From: Marmoricola sp.
GTDB lineage: Bacteria > Actinomycetota > Actinomycetes > Propionibacteriales > Nocardioidaceae
Assembly: GCA_025965315.1 (NCBI GenBank)
Contig: JAOPXD010000054.1
Span: 1 to 39,954, forward strand
Direction of reading: 5' to 3'
Length of the DNA: 39,954 nucleotides
Position numbers and translations under genes: made by a program. The notes under the pieces are model-generated. The model was not told where the DNA came from. It saw only the letters and a list, made by a program, of their open reading frames with translations, and searched no databases. The first letter of the stretch is position 1, and the number at the start of each line of letters is the position of its first letter. Below, in pieces: positions 31,761 to 39,954 of this stretch.

Positions 31761-34547
31761 TCCGTTGATGACCACCTTCAGCTGGAGCGTGACCTGGTCG
31801 GAGACCAGCCCGGTGCTGGTCTCGGTGAACTTGATCTTCACGTTGACCGTCGAGGGCAGCGGCGCGTTGCCGCTGATCACGCCGGTCGTGGCGCTGGCCG
31901 AGTAGCCCAGCGGCAGACCCTGGACGGTCCACTTGCCGACCACGGTGCCGACGGTGGTCAGCTGGAACGAGTACTGCTGCCCGGCCTTGCCCTGAGGCAA
32001 CGAGGTCGTGGCCACGATCGGCTTCGACTGGTTGATGTGCAGCGCCACGACCACGCTGGCCGCCTCGAGCCCGGTGCTGGTCTGGGTGAAGTCCAGCGTC
32101 ACGTTGGTGTCACCCGCCGTGTTCGGGATACCGGAGATGACGCCGGTGCTCGGGTCCAGGCTGAGCCCGGACGGGAGCGCCGAGGTCGACCAGGTACCCG
32201 CCGGGTTGCCGATCACGGCCAGCTGCGTGGAGTACGCGTGGAACCGGGTGCCGGCCGGGAGCGCCGTGGTGGCGATCACCGGGCGGGCTGCCTCGGCGAT
32301 GGTCAGCTGCAGCGTCTTCGGCGTGGCGGCCAGACCGGTGCTGGTCTGGGTGAACCCGATCACGACGTTGGTGGCGCCTGCTGCGGTCGGCGTACCGGAG
32401 ATGACGCCGGTGCTCGGGTCCAGGGTCAGGCCTGCCGGCAGCGGCGAGGCGGTCCAGGTACCGGCCGGGTTGCCGGTCGCGGTCAGCGTCGTCGTGTAGC
32501 CCACCGCGCGGGTGCCGTCCGGCAACCCGCTCGTGCTGATCACCGGTGCGGCTGCTTCGTTCACGGTCAGCTGCAGCGTCTTCGGCGTGGCGGCCAGACC
32601 GGTGCTGGTCTGGGTGAACCCGATCACGACGTTGGTGTCGCCGGTCGCGGTCGGCGTACCCGAGATGACGCCGGTGCTGGCGTTCAGGCTCAGGCCTGCC
32701 GGCAGCGGCGAGGCGGTCCAGGTACCGGCCGGGTTGCCGGTCGCGGTCAGCGTCGCGCTGTAGCCGGCCGTCAGGCGGGTGCCGTCAGGCAGGCTGCTGG
32801 TCGCGATCACCGGGGCGGCTGCCTCGGCGATGTGCAGCGGGATCGTCTTCGGCGTGGCGGCCAGACCGGTGCTGGTCTGGGTGAACCCGACCAGGACGTT
32901 GGTGTCGCCGGTCGCGGTCGGCGTACCGGAGATGACGCCGGTGCTGGCGTTCAGGCTCAGGCCTGCCGGCAGCGGCGAGGCGGTCCAGGTACCGGCCGGG
33001 CCACCGACGGCAGTCAGCGTCGCGCTGTAGCCGGCGGTCAGGCGGGTGCCGTCGGGCAGGCTGCTGGTCGCGATCACCGGAGCGTCGGAGTTCCCGATCC
33101 GCAGGGTCAGCGTCTTCGGGTCCGCGGACACACCGGTGTCGGTCTGGGTGAACCCGATCACGACGTTGGTGTCACCGGTCGCCGTCGGCGTACCCGAGAT
33201 GACGCCGGTGCCGGCGTCCAGGCTCAGGCCTGCCGGCAGCGGTGCGGCCGTCCAGGTACCGGCGGGGCTGCCGGTGGCGGTGAGCGTGGTGGTGTAGCTG
33301 CTGCCGACCTGGCCGGTGGGCAGCGAGGTGGTGCTGATCACCGGGGCGCCGGCCTGGTTGACCTGCAGGGTGAAGGTCTTCTGCGCGGCTGCCAGTCCGG
33401 TACCGGTCTCGGTGAACCCGACGACCACGTTGGTGTTGCCGGTGGCGGTCGGCGTACCGGAGATGACGCCGGTGGTGCTGTTCAGGCTCAGGCCTGCCGG
33501 CAGCGGGGTCGCGGTCCAGGTACCGGCCGGGTTGCCGGTGGCGGTCAGGGTGGTGCTGTACGCGGCGGTCACCTGGCCGGCGGGCAGCGAGGTCGTGCTG
33601 ATCACCGGTGCCGAGGTCTGGTTGACCCGCAGCGTGTACGTCTTCGACGCCGCCTTGAGGCCGGTGCCCTTCTGGGTGAACCCGACGACGACGTTGGAGT
33701 CGCCGGTCGTGGTGGGCGTGCCGGAGATGACCCCGGTGGTCGCGTTGATGCTCAGGCCCGCCGGCAGCGGTGCGGCGGTCCAGGTGCCGACCATCGAGCC
33801 GACCGTGGTCAGGTGCGCGGTGTACGGCGCGAAACGGGTGCCGTTGGGAAGAGTGAGGGTGCTGATCGACGGCTTGGCCACGACGATCTTGCTGGGGGTG
33901 GTGGCAGGGGCGTTGCTACCGGCGCGCGGGACCGAGACCCGGTACGTCGTGGTGACGCTCAGCGCGACGGCCTTGCTGTAGGTGCCGTTGGCGGCGAGCT
34001 TCGCGGTGGTCTGGGTCGTCCAGCCCGAGCCGTTCCAGTGCTGGACCGAGACGACGGTGTTCTTCACGAACGGGTAGACCGCACCAGCGAGCGTGGTGCT
34101 GGTTCCGGCGGTCACGGTGGTCGGCGTCGCGGTCAGCGAGGCGAAGGCCTTGGTCAGCACGGCGATCGAGATCGTCCGCGAGGTGGCTGCCTTCAGCGAG
34201 CCCTTCTTCGCTGCGAAGGCCCGGTACGCGTACGTGCCGCGGGTACCGGACACGGTGATCTTGGCCGAGTAGGCGCCGCCGGCCGAGGTGGTCTTGACCG
34301 CCTTCGCCTTGACCCAGGACTTGCCGCTCTTGCGCTGGATGACCACCGCGCTGCCCTTCGGCGACCTGGTGAGCTTGCCGGAGAAGGTGATCGAGCCCTT
34401 CGGGGCCACAGCGGTGGCCGAGGCGCCGATGCTCAGGCTGCGGCCGGTGGCCGCCGACGCGGCTCCAGGCAGTCCTGTGATCACCAGGAGGGCGGCGAGC
34501 AGTGCTGCCACCAGAGCGGAAGCGGTCCGGAAGGGGTGCACGAACAT
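31755..34547 (-). CDS. Secreted protein with eight putative-Ig (He_PIG) repeats
   Basis: This 930-residue protein has a signal peptide (about residues 1-32, ALVAALLAALLVITG then GAASAA). Two N-terminal beta-sandwich units (about 35-130 and 131-225) follow. Eight He_PIG-type repeats of 87-89 residues begin at about 226, 314, 402, 490, 579, 668, 756 and 843. Each repeat has a PVIATTSLP opening, GTWTASPLPAGLS and TGVISGTPTATG. There is no cysteine and no visible cell-wall anchor or membrane tail, so it is probably released or held non-covalently. The N-terminal half is paralogous to the upstream gene at 34646. Such repeats often occur in surface and adhesive proteins; the role here is unknown. 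Confidence 0.85.
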   Translation of the reverse strand: MFVHPFRTASALVAALLAALLVITGLPGAASAATGRSLSIGASATAVAPKGSITFSGKLTRSPKGSAVVIQRKSGKSWVKAKAVKTTSAGGAYSAKITVSGTRGTYAYRAFAAKKGSLKAATSRTISIAVLTKAFASLTATPTTVTAGTSTTLAGAVYPFVKNTVVSVQHWNGSGWTTQTTAKLAANGTYSKAVALSVTTTYRVSVPRAGSNAPATTPSKIVVAKPSISTLTLPNGTRFAPYTAHLTTVGSMVGTWTAAPLPAGLSINATTGVISGTPTTTGDSNVVVGFTQKGTGLKAASKTYTLRVNQTSAPVISTTSLPAGQVTAAYSTTLTATGNPAGTWTATPLPAGLSLNSTTGVISGTPTATGNTNVVVGFTETGTGLAAAQKTFTLQVNQAGAPVISTTSLPTGQVGSSYTTTLTATGSPAGTWTAAPLPAGLSLDAGTGVISGTPTATGDTNVVIGFTQTDTGVSADPKTLTLRIGNSDAPVIATSSLPDGTRLTAGYSATLTAVGGPAGTWTASPLPAGLSLNASTGVISGTPTATGDTNVLVGFTQTSTGLAATPKTIPLHIAEAAAPVIATSSLPDGTRLTAGYSATLTATGNPAGTWTASPLPAGLSLNASTGVISGTPTATGDTNVVIGFTQTSTGLAATPKTLQLTVNEAAAPVISTSGLPDGTRAVGYTTTLTATGNPAGTWTASPLPAGLTLDPSTGVISGTPTAAGATNVVIGFTQTSTGLAATPKTLQLTIAEAARPVIATTALPAGTRFHAYSTQLAVIGNPAGTWSTSALPSGLSLDPSTGVISGIPNTAGDTNVTLDFTQTSTGLEAASVVVALHINQSKPIVATTSLPQGKAGQQYSFQLTTVGTVVGKWTVQGLPLGYSASATTGVISGNAPLPSTVNVKIKFTETSTGLVSDQVTLQLKVVINGG
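31758..33872 (-). repeat. Tandem 264-267-bp coding repeats (eight units)
   Basis: Eight units encode the He_PIG domains. Units 4 and 5 (about 33080-32814 and 32813-32547) are nearly identical in DNA over long stretches, for example around 32601-32815 compared with 32868-33082. This points to recent duplication or gene conversion. Outer units are more divergent. Confidence 0.85.
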
Positions 34548-34645
34548 ACGAATCAGCCTCGGGTACGCGAAGTGGCAACTGGGGTGGAATCTTCAGCGTA
34601 GGCCAGCGATGCGACCTGCGCGGACAAAACAGTCACGAACGGCGA

Positions 34646-37519
34646 TCAGCCGACGACGGCGGTCGGGGTCAGCTCCATCGGCACCGCCGCCGGGGTGCTG
34701 TTGATCCCCAGCTGACCACCGTCGTTGGAGCCCCAGCACCAGACCCCGCCATCGGTCTTGACGGCACAGGTGTGGCTGCCACCGACGGAGACCGAGGTCC
34801 AGTCGGTGTCGGACCCGACCTCGACCGGGGTGCTGCGGGTGACCTGGGTGCCGTCGCCGACCTGGCCGTGGCCGTTCTCGCCCCAGCACCAGACCTCACC
34901 GGTCAGCTTCGTCGCGCAGGCGTGCCCGGTCGAGCCGGTGCCGCCGGTGCTGATCGAGCTCCAGTCCGTGTCGGTGCCCACCTTGGTCGGGACGAGCGCG
35001 TCGGTGGTGCTGTCGTTGACGGTGGTCCCGTTGGCGAGCTCGCCGCCGTTGCTCGGTCCCCAGCACCACGCGGTGCCGTCGACCTTGGTCGCGCAGCTGA
35101 AGCCGTAGCCCTGGGACACCGTCGCCCAGCTGTTGTCGGCGCCGACCTGGGTGGGCGTGCCCACGTCCGAGGTGCCGCCGTTGCCGAGCTGGCCGCGGCC
35201 GCCGAAGCCCCAGCACCACATCGTGCCGGTCGCCTTGACGGCACAGGTCCCGGTGTAGCCGGCCGAGACGCTCTCCCAGTCCGAGTCGGTGCCGACCTCG
35301 AGCGGGAGCGGGACGTCGGCGGACGGGGCCGGGGTGATCCCGAGCTCACCGAACGACGGATCGCCCCAGCAGTACAGCGCGCCTGCCGTGGTGATCCCGC
35401 AGGTGTGCGAGAACCCCGCGGAGATCGACTCCCACGTGCGGCCGCCGGCGACCACGGTCGGTGAGGTGGTGGTCGCGGCTCCGGTGCCGAGCTCGCCGTC
35501 GCCGTCGTAGCCCCAGCAGTACGCCGCGCCGCTGGTACGGATCCCGCACGCGAACGCGTGCCCGGGAAGGCTGGTGCCACTGGCCGAGATCGCGATCCAG
35601 TCGGTGGCCGTGCCGACCTTGGCCGGCTTGTTCACCGTGGTCCCGAAGGTGAGCGGACCACCCTGGCCGAGCTCGCCGCTGTCCTGGGCGCCCCAGCACC
35701 ACAGCGTCTGGTCGCTCTTGACCCGGCACCCGAACCGGCCGCCGCCGTCGTACAGGGCTGCGGTGGTGGAGCCGTTGGCGGCGACGACGTGCAGGGCGAG
35801 CTGGACCGTGGTCGCTGCGGTCCCGGTGCTGGTCTGGGTGAACCCGACCGTGATCACCTTGTCGACCACCGCTGCCGGGAGGACGTCGCTGATCACTCCG
35901 GTGCTCGCGTTGAGCTTGAACCCGGTGGGCAGTCCGGCGGCGGTCCAGGTTCCTGCCGGAGCCCCGGTGGTGGAGACCATCAGCTGGGCCGAGTACGGCG
36001 TCAGCAGCTTGCCGATCGGCAGTGACGTCGTCCGGATCACCGGAGGCGGCGGCGGGTTCACGTGCAGGCCGAGGTTCTTGGTGGCGGCTGCGACTCCGGT
36101 GGCGGTCTCGGTGAAGCCGACCACGACCGGGGTGTCGCCGCTTGCGGTCGGGGTACCCGAGATGACACCGGTGGCTGCGGCCAGGCTCAGGCCTGCGGGC
36201 AGCGGCGCGGCGGTCCAGGTACCGGCCGGGTTGCCGGTCGCGGTCAGGGTCGTGGAGTACGCCACGCCGACCTGGCCGGCGGGAAGGCTGCTGGTGGTGA
36301 TCACCGGCGCCGGCGGCAGCCCGACGTGCAGGCTGAGGGTCTTGCCGGGCGCGGACAACCCGGTGCTGGTCTGGGTGAAGCCGACCACGACCGGGGTGTC
36401 GCCGCTTGCGGTCGGGGTACCCGAGATGACGCCGGTGGCTGCGGCCAGGCTCAGGCCGGCAGGCAGCGGGGTCGCGGTCCAGGTGCCGGCCGGGTGACCG
36501 GTGGCGGCGAGCGTGGTCGAGTAGGCCATGCCACGGGTGCCGTCGGGCAGCGAGGTCGTACTGATCACCGGCGCGACGGGCGCGGTGATCTTGAGCTCGT
36601 ACTGGACCGAGGACGCCTTGTAGTGCGTGCTGGTCTGGGTGAAGCCGACGGTGACCAGGAAGGTTCCCTGCGCCGTCGGGGTGCCGGAGATGACGCCGGT
36701 GGTCGGGTTGATCCCCAGGCCACCGGGCAGCGGGGTCGCGGTCCAGGTACCGGCCGGGTTCGTGAGCGCCGACACCTTCGCCGAGTACGCCAACCCGGTG
36801 CTGCCGTTGGGCAGCACGGCGGTGGTGATCAGCGGCTTGGAGGTGACCACCCGGCCGGCGGAGACAGCGGCGGCCTTGGTCCCGTTGCGCGGCACGGTGA
36901 CCCGGTAGATGGTCGTCACGACCGGCTGGATCTGCTTGGTCCAGGCGCCGTGGCTGTCGAGGCCGGCGCTCGTGACGGTCTGCCAGGACGTGCCGACCTG
37001 CTTCTGGACGGTGACGATGCCGAAGGCGACGAACGGGTGCACCGTGCCCGACAGCGTGGTCTTCCTCGTCGTTGCGACCGTGGTCGGGGAGGCCTTGATG
37101 GTCGCGGTGACCTTGGTCAGCACGAGCACCTTGACGGTCTTGCTGGTCGCTGCCTTCAGCGCGCCCTTCGCGGCGGCGAACGCCCGGAACGAGTACGTCC
37201 CGGTCTTGGCCGGGAGCGTCACCTTGGCGGCGTACTTGCCGGCCGCGGTGGTCGTCGTCGCGGACTTCGCGGTGACCCACGAGGCGCCGCTCTTGCGCTG
37301 GATCGTGACGTGGCTCCCGGTCGGCGACTTCGACAACGTCCCCGAGATCGTGACTGCCGACTTGGTCGCGCCGGTCTTCGGGGCCGAGATGCTCAGCGCG
37401 CGGGTGGTCGCCGCCTGGCTCGCCGGGGCGAGGGCGCCGACGAGCAGCAGCGCCGCGACGAGGCCGATCAGCAGCCGGACGAGTCCGTGCCGGTGTGCGT
37501 GCCTGCGGGTGAGAGTCAC
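34646..37519 (-). CDS. Secreted protein with He_PIG repeats and a seven-blade RCC1-like propeller
   Basis: This 957-residue protein has a basic signal peptide (about residues 1-37, LVRLLIGLVAALLLVGAL then ASQAA). Two N-terminal beta-sandwich units (about 40-228) resemble those of the downstream paralogue. Four He_PIG repeats start at about 229, 317, 405 and 493. From about 585 to 950 there are seven RCC1-like repeats with WCWG and GELG/GQLG motifs. Every repeat has a C-X9-C pair (598/608, 658/668, 707/717, 759/769, 809/819, 868/878, 918/928), suggesting one disulfide per blade. No anchor is visible. AAGGGA eight bases before the GTG supports the start. Ligand and function are unknown. Confidence 0.85.
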   Translation of the reverse strand: MTLTRRHAHRHGLVRLLIGLVAALLLVGALAPASQAATTRALSISAPKTGATKSAVTISGTLSKSPTGSHVTIQRKSGASWVTAKSATTTTAAGKYAAKVTLPAKTGTYSFRAFAAAKGALKAATSKTVKVLVLTKVTATIKASPTTVATTRKTTLSGTVHPFVAFGIVTVQKQVGTSWQTVTSAGLDSHGAWTKQIQPVVTTIYRVTVPRNGTKAAAVSAGRVVTSKPLITTAVLPNGSTGLAYSAKVSALTNPAGTWTATPLPGGLGINPTTGVISGTPTAQGTFLVTVGFTQTSTHYKASSVQYELKITAPVAPVISTTSLPDGTRGMAYSTTLAATGHPAGTWTATPLPAGLSLAAATGVISGTPTASGDTPVVVGFTQTSTGLSAPGKTLSLHVGLPPAPVITTSSLPAGQVGVAYSTTLTATGNPAGTWTAAPLPAGLSLAAATGVISGTPTASGDTPVVVGFTETATGVAAATKNLGLHVNPPPPPVIRTTSLPIGKLLTPYSAQLMVSTTGAPAGTWTAAGLPTGFKLNASTGVISDVLPAAVVDKVITVGFTQTSTGTAATTVQLALHVVAANGSTTAALYDGGGRFGCRVKSDQTLWCWGAQDSGELGQGGPLTFGTTVNKPAKVGTATDWIAISASGTSLPGHAFACGIRTSGAAYCWGYDGDGELGTGAATTTSPTVVAGGRTWESISAGFSHTCGITTAGALYCWGDPSFGELGITPAPSADVPLPLEVGTDSDWESVSAGYTGTCAVKATGTMWCWGFGGRGQLGNGGTSDVGTPTQVGADNSWATVSQGYGFSCATKVDGTAWCWGPSNGGELANGTTVNDSTTDALVPTKVGTDTDWSSISTGGTGSTGHACATKLTGEVWCWGENGHGQVGDGTQVTRSTPVEVGSDTDWTSVSVGGSHTCAVKTDGGVWCWGSNDGGQLGINSTPAAVPMELTPTAVVG
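34665..35767 (-). repeat. Seven RCC1-like coding repeats
   Basis: Repeats of about 50-60 codons, each encoding a C-X9-C pair ending in CWG, form a predicted seven-bladed beta-propeller. Confidence 0.8.
35786..36835 (-). repeat. Four He_PIG coding repeats
   Basis: Units of about 264 bases. The two central ones share long identical stretches, for instance the segment encoding AGLSLAAATGVISGTPTASG. Confidence 0.8.
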
Positions 37520-37646
37520 GGTCGAAGTCCCTTGATCGATTTACGGAACCAGGCGCGAAACCCGGCGACCCAGCGTAGGACGAGCGGCGACGTAGCGGAG
37601 CCGAAACGCGTGATCAGCGCCACAGCGCCGTGCCGGCGAGCGTCGC

Positions 37647-37652
37647 TACCAT
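37647..37652 (+). promoter_or_regulatory. Candidate -10 hexamer of the SRPBCC gene
   Basis: TACCAT lies 28 bases before the ATG at 37681, giving a short leader that carries AGGAG. No -35 hexamer was assigned. Confidence 0.35.
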
Positions 37653-37680
37653 CGGCAGACCTACCTCACCAGGAGTTCGC

Positions 37681-38160
37681 ATGCCGCTCACCGACGTCGC
37701 GCCCATCTCGGCCAGCATCGACATCGACGCACCGCTGGCCACGGTCTGGGCGCTGATCTCGGACCTGCGCAACATGTCGCAGTGGAGCCCGCAGACCGCG
37801 AAGTCCTTCCTGCGCGGCGAGAACGGCCTCGGCGCCCGGTTCTTCAACGTCAACCGGATGGGCGTCCTGGTGTGGCCGACGCAGAGCAAGGTGGTCCGGT
37901 TCGACGAGCCCGGTACGGGCTCGACGGCTGAGATCGCCTGGCGCGTCAAGGAGAACTTCACGATCTGGAGCCTGCGCCTGGAGGCGACCCCGGACGGTGG
38001 CACCCGGCTGACCGAGACCCGGGAGGCGCCCCAGGGCATCTCGGACGTGTCGGTGCGGATGACCAAGGTCGCGCTCGGTGGCATCCCGAAGTTCACCGCC
38101 ACGCTGCAGTCGGACATGGGTTCGACACTCGCCAAGATCAAGGCCGCCGCGGAGAAGTAA
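37681..38160 (+). CDS. SRPBCC family protein
   Basis: This 159-residue protein has a START/Bet v1-like (SRPBCC) fold pattern. It begins with the strand ISASIDIDAPLATVWALISDLRNMSQWSP, typical of polyketide cyclase/dehydrase relatives, and ends with a long amphipathic helix (FTATLQSDMGSTLAKIKAAAEK). Members bind hydrophobic ligands or act in lipid and polyketide processes; no specific substrate can be read from the sequence. AGGAG before the ATG fixes the start. It is divergent from the propeller gene. Confidence 0.85.
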   Translation: MPLTDVAPISASIDIDAPLATVWALISDLRNMSQWSPQTAKSFLRGENGLGARFFNVNRMGVLVWPTQSKVVRFDEPGTGSTAEIAWRVKENFTIWSLRLEATPDGGTRLTETREAPQGISDVSVRMTKVALGGIPKFTATLQSDMGSTLAKIKAAAEK

Positions 38161-38167
38161 GCCGCAG

Positions 38168-38173
38168 TAGCCT
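38168..38173 (+). promoter_or_regulatory. -10 hexamer for a leaderless desulfhydrase-like transcript
   Basis: TAGCCT ends seven bases before the GTG start at 38181. The SRPBCC stop codon overlaps nothing here, leaving only 20 bases between the genes. Confidence 0.45.
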
Positions 38174-38180
38174 CGGCCAG

Positions 38181-39167
38181 GTGAGTGCGCCCCGGGAACC
38201 GTTGCTGCTGCGCCGCTGGCCCGGCCTGGACCTCGGCCACGTGCCGCTGGGCACGGCTCCCACGCCGGTACGACGCCTCGAGGGCCTCGTCGACGACGTG
38301 GACCTGTGGATGAAGGACGAGAGCCGGTTCGGCGACGGCGCGTGGGCCGGCAACAAGGTCCGCAAGCTCGAGTGGATCATCCCCGAAGCAGCGCGTCGTC
38401 GTACGAACACCGTCTTCACGGTCGGCGGGATCGGGACCCACTGGGGCCTGGCCTGCGCGCTCTACGGACGCGAGCACGGGCTGCGGACCGTGCTCGGCCT
38501 GGTCGACCAGCCCGTCGACGACCACGTCCGCCAGCAGCTGGCACGCCTCGAGGCGTCCGGCGCCACGATCCACCGCTACCCGACGGCCCGGCAGCTGCGG
38601 GTGGCAGCACCGTGGCTGATCGCGACCAACATCCGGCGTGGCAAGGTGCCCTGGTACCTGCCCGCGGGCGGCTCGAACGCCGTCGGGACCCTGGGGTACG
38701 TCGAGACCGCCCTCGAGATCGCCGAGCAGGTCGAGCGCGGCGAGCTGCCGGAGCCGAGCACGATCGTGGCCGCGGTGGGATCCGGCGGCACGGCCGCGGG
38801 CCTCGTCCTCGGGCTGCGGCTCGCGGGACTGTCGACCCGGGTGTTCGGCGTGGTCGTCAACGACTCGTTCGCCCTCGACGCCCCGGTGATCGCCGGCCTT
38901 GCCACGAAGACCGCCGAGCTGCTGTCGTCACGCGGAGCCACCGAACTCCCGGTGATCGGGGCCGCGGACCTGGACACCGCGGACGACTGGCTGGGCCGGA
39001 CCTACGGCGATCCGACGCCGGCCTCGGTCGCGATGGTGGCGAAGGGCGCTGCCGCCGGCCTCGAGCTGGAGCCCGTCTACACCGGCAAGGCCCTCGCCGC
39101 GATCAGCGACCTGGCGCCGACGCTGGACGGTCCGGTCCTGTGGCTGAACACCCACGGGCCCCGCTGA
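38181..39167 (+). CDS. PLP-dependent ACC deaminase / D-cysteine desulfhydrase family protein
   Basis: This 328-residue fold-type II PLP enzyme has the lysine motif AGNKVRKLE (Lys59 expected to bind PLP), a serine/glycine-rich phosphate loop VGSGGTAAGL and TVGGIGTHWGLACAL. The usual Ser in the SNH-type motif is replaced by Thr in GTHWG. Relatives cleave 1-aminocyclopropane-1-carboxylate to 2-oxobutyrate and ammonia, or D-cysteine to pyruvate and sulfide. Which reaction applies here is not decided by the sequence. The start follows a possible leaderless -10 by seven bases. Confidence 0.87.
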   Translation: MSAPREPLLLRRWPGLDLGHVPLGTAPTPVRRLEGLVDDVDLWMKDESRFGDGAWAGNKVRKLEWIIPEAARRRTNTVFTVGGIGTHWGLACALYGREHGLRTVLGLVDQPVDDHVRQQLARLEASGATIHRYPTARQLRVAAPWLIATNIRRGKVPWYLPAGGSNAVGTLGYVETALEIAEQVERGELPEPSTIVAAVGSGGTAAGLVLGLRLAGLSTRVFGVVVNDSFALDAPVIAGLATKTAELLSSRGATELPVIGAADLDTADDWLGRTYGDPTPASVAMVAKGAAAGLELEPVYTGKALAAISDLAPTLDGPVLWLNTHGPR

Positions 39168-39175
39168 GCTGCTCG

Positions 39176-39901
39176 TCAGGCCGCGGCGGGAACGCGCAAC
39201 CGGTAGCGCTCGGTCTGCGCCAGCAGCACCGTCGGCACCGCGACGAACAGGCCGATGCCGATGCAGAGGAGTCCGAGCAGCAGCACCCCGGTGCTGCGCA
39301 GCGCGAACCCGGCCTCGCGGGTGACGTCGGAGAACACCAGGGCGGCGCTGCCGCGCAGCGAGGCGAGCACGCCGACCTTGCGGTCCACCGAGATCAGCAC
39401 CGCGTACCGCAGCGCGAACGCCGCGACCAGCCCCGGAACCAGGCAGACGACGGCACCGAGCGTGATCGCGCCGGCGACCGCAGCCGCGGTGGGCAGCACC
39501 TGGACCACGCTCCAGCCGGAGAAGGGCCCGCGCACCGGAGCGCCGTCGATCGCATCGAGGGTGGCCCGGCTCATCCCGGCAGCGAACAGCTGACCGATCA
39601 CCAGGAACACGAAGAGACCGAGCAGGAACGCCAGCTGGCCGCGGTGCACCGTGGGACCGCACGTGGTGGCCAGCGGCTTCCCGGCGAAGACCCGCAGGCA
39701 GCCCTCGCTTCCCGCGACGGTCAGACCGATCAGGGTCTGCCCGAGGACCTGGGCGGTGAGGGCACCGGCGGTCAGCACGATCGCCGGGACCAGGAACCGG
39801 TCCGGCGTACGCACCAGCCGGCGCCGGGCCCGGCCCAGCACGCCCCGGACCGCGAGCGGCGCAACGAGCTGGATCGGGGGACCGGCGCTGTAGCTGGCCA
39901 T
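39176..39901 (-). CDS. Multi-pass membrane protein of unknown function
   Basis: This 241-residue protein has hydrophobic segments at about 38-62, 89-110, 132-168 (probably two helices) and 204-230. Between the first two there is a loop with two cysteines (SEGCLRVFAGKPLATTC) that may form a disulfide outside the cell. The N-terminus is basic (RGVLGRARRRLVR). I do not recognise a family with confidence. It converges with the PLP enzyme (eight bases apart) and follows another minus-strand gene by one base, so it is probably the last gene of an operon that extends beyond the window. Confidence 0.7.
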   Translation of the reverse strand: MASYSAGPPIQLVAPLAVRGVLGRARRRLVRTPDRFLVPAIVLTAGALTAQVLGQTLIGLTVAGSEGCLRVFAGKPLATTCGPTVHRGQLAFLLGLFVFLVIGQLFAAGMSRATLDAIDGAPVRGPFSGWSVVQVLPTAAAVAGAITLGAVVCLVPGLVAAFALRYAVLISVDRKVGVLASLRGSAALVFSDVTREAGFALRSTGVLLLGLLCIGIGLFVAVPTVLLAQTERYRLRVPAAA

Positions 39902-39902
39902 G

Positions 39903-39954
39903 TCAGACCGCGGGACTGACGGGCTCGTTGTGCAGCATCCGGAACGTGTACGCC
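39903..39954 (-). CDS. C-terminal end of a truncated gene
   Basis: The minus strand ends an open frame with AYTFRMLHNEPVSPAV and a TGA at 39905-39903, one base before the ATG of the membrane-protein gene. The close spacing suggests an upstream operon partner cut by the window edge. Too short to identify. Confidence 0.45.
   Translation of the reverse strand, partial: AYTFRMLHNEPVSPAV

Noticed and set aside
32037-34601. An 854-codon repetitive frame antisense to the eight-repeat gene
   Set aside because: Its Gly/Arg repeats simply follow the 267-bp coding repeats of the other strand; the minus strand has a signal peptide and domain structure.
31758-36835. Regular repeats considered as a CRISPR array or minisatellite
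   Set aside because: Units are about 264-267 bases, wholly coding and without unique spacers of CRISPR length.

Overview
The window is the origin-of-replication region of a high-GC actinobacterial chromosome. Gene content and order (tRNA-Ala, tRNA-Ile, DUF3566, gyrA, gyrB, dciA, recF, gnd, dnaN, oriC, dnaA, rpmH, rnpA, yidD, yidC, jag, rsmG, parA, parB, then the cwlM-trxA-trxB-sigM-murJ-pcnA block) match the shared actinobacterial layout, also known from Mycobacterium. A gnd gene between dnaN and recF and a pseudokinase gene separate from murJ suggest the Nocardioides/Propionibacteriales side rather than Mycobacterium; that placement is inference.

Left part (1-9846, minus strand): two tRNAs with a 41-codon DLW-39 peptide between them, a DUF3566 membrane protein, both DNA gyrase subunits, the DciA helicase loader, RecF, a short-type 6-phosphogluconate dehydrogenase and the beta clamp. 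Origin (9847-10215): a perfect DnaA box, several degenerate ones and a four-unit TAG (DnaA-trio) run next to two adjacent boxes, which looks like a basal unwinding module. dnaA reads toward the origin and has its own promoter with a perfect DnaA box beside the -35 hexamer.

Centre (12254-17368, plus strand): rpmH-rnpA-yidD-yidC-jag-rsmG, mostly tightly coupled, for ribosome, RNase P and membrane-insertion functions. parA-parB follow with two perfect parS sites flanking rsmG and DnaA boxes in front of parA. A PlsC-like acyltransferase, an alanine-type aminotransferase and a GNAT acetyltransferase come next.

Right-centre (20227-30216, minus strand): a cell-envelope regulatory block. DUF6049, the lipid II flippase MurJ, a membrane pseudokinase, an ECF sigma factor (SigM type) and its anti-sigma factor form one coupled run, followed by thioredoxin reductase, thioredoxin, a strong terminator and a CwlM-type protein. 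The pseudokinase and CwlM have both lost their catalytic residues, so this block looks like a signalling hub for peptidoglycan synthesis. pcnA (CCA-adding enzyme family) is divergent from it.

Far right (31755-39954): accessory region. Two large secreted tandem paralogues have matching N-termini and putative-Ig (He_PIG) repeats; one has eight such repeats, the other four plus a seven-blade RCC1-like propeller with a C-X9-C pair in every blade. They are the least explained genes here. A SRPBCC protein, an ACC-deaminase/D-cysteine desulfhydrase-like enzyme, a multi-pass membrane protein and the end of a truncated gene close the window. Five genes have a TANNNT -10 hexamer 6-8 bases before the start codon and so are probably leaderless.
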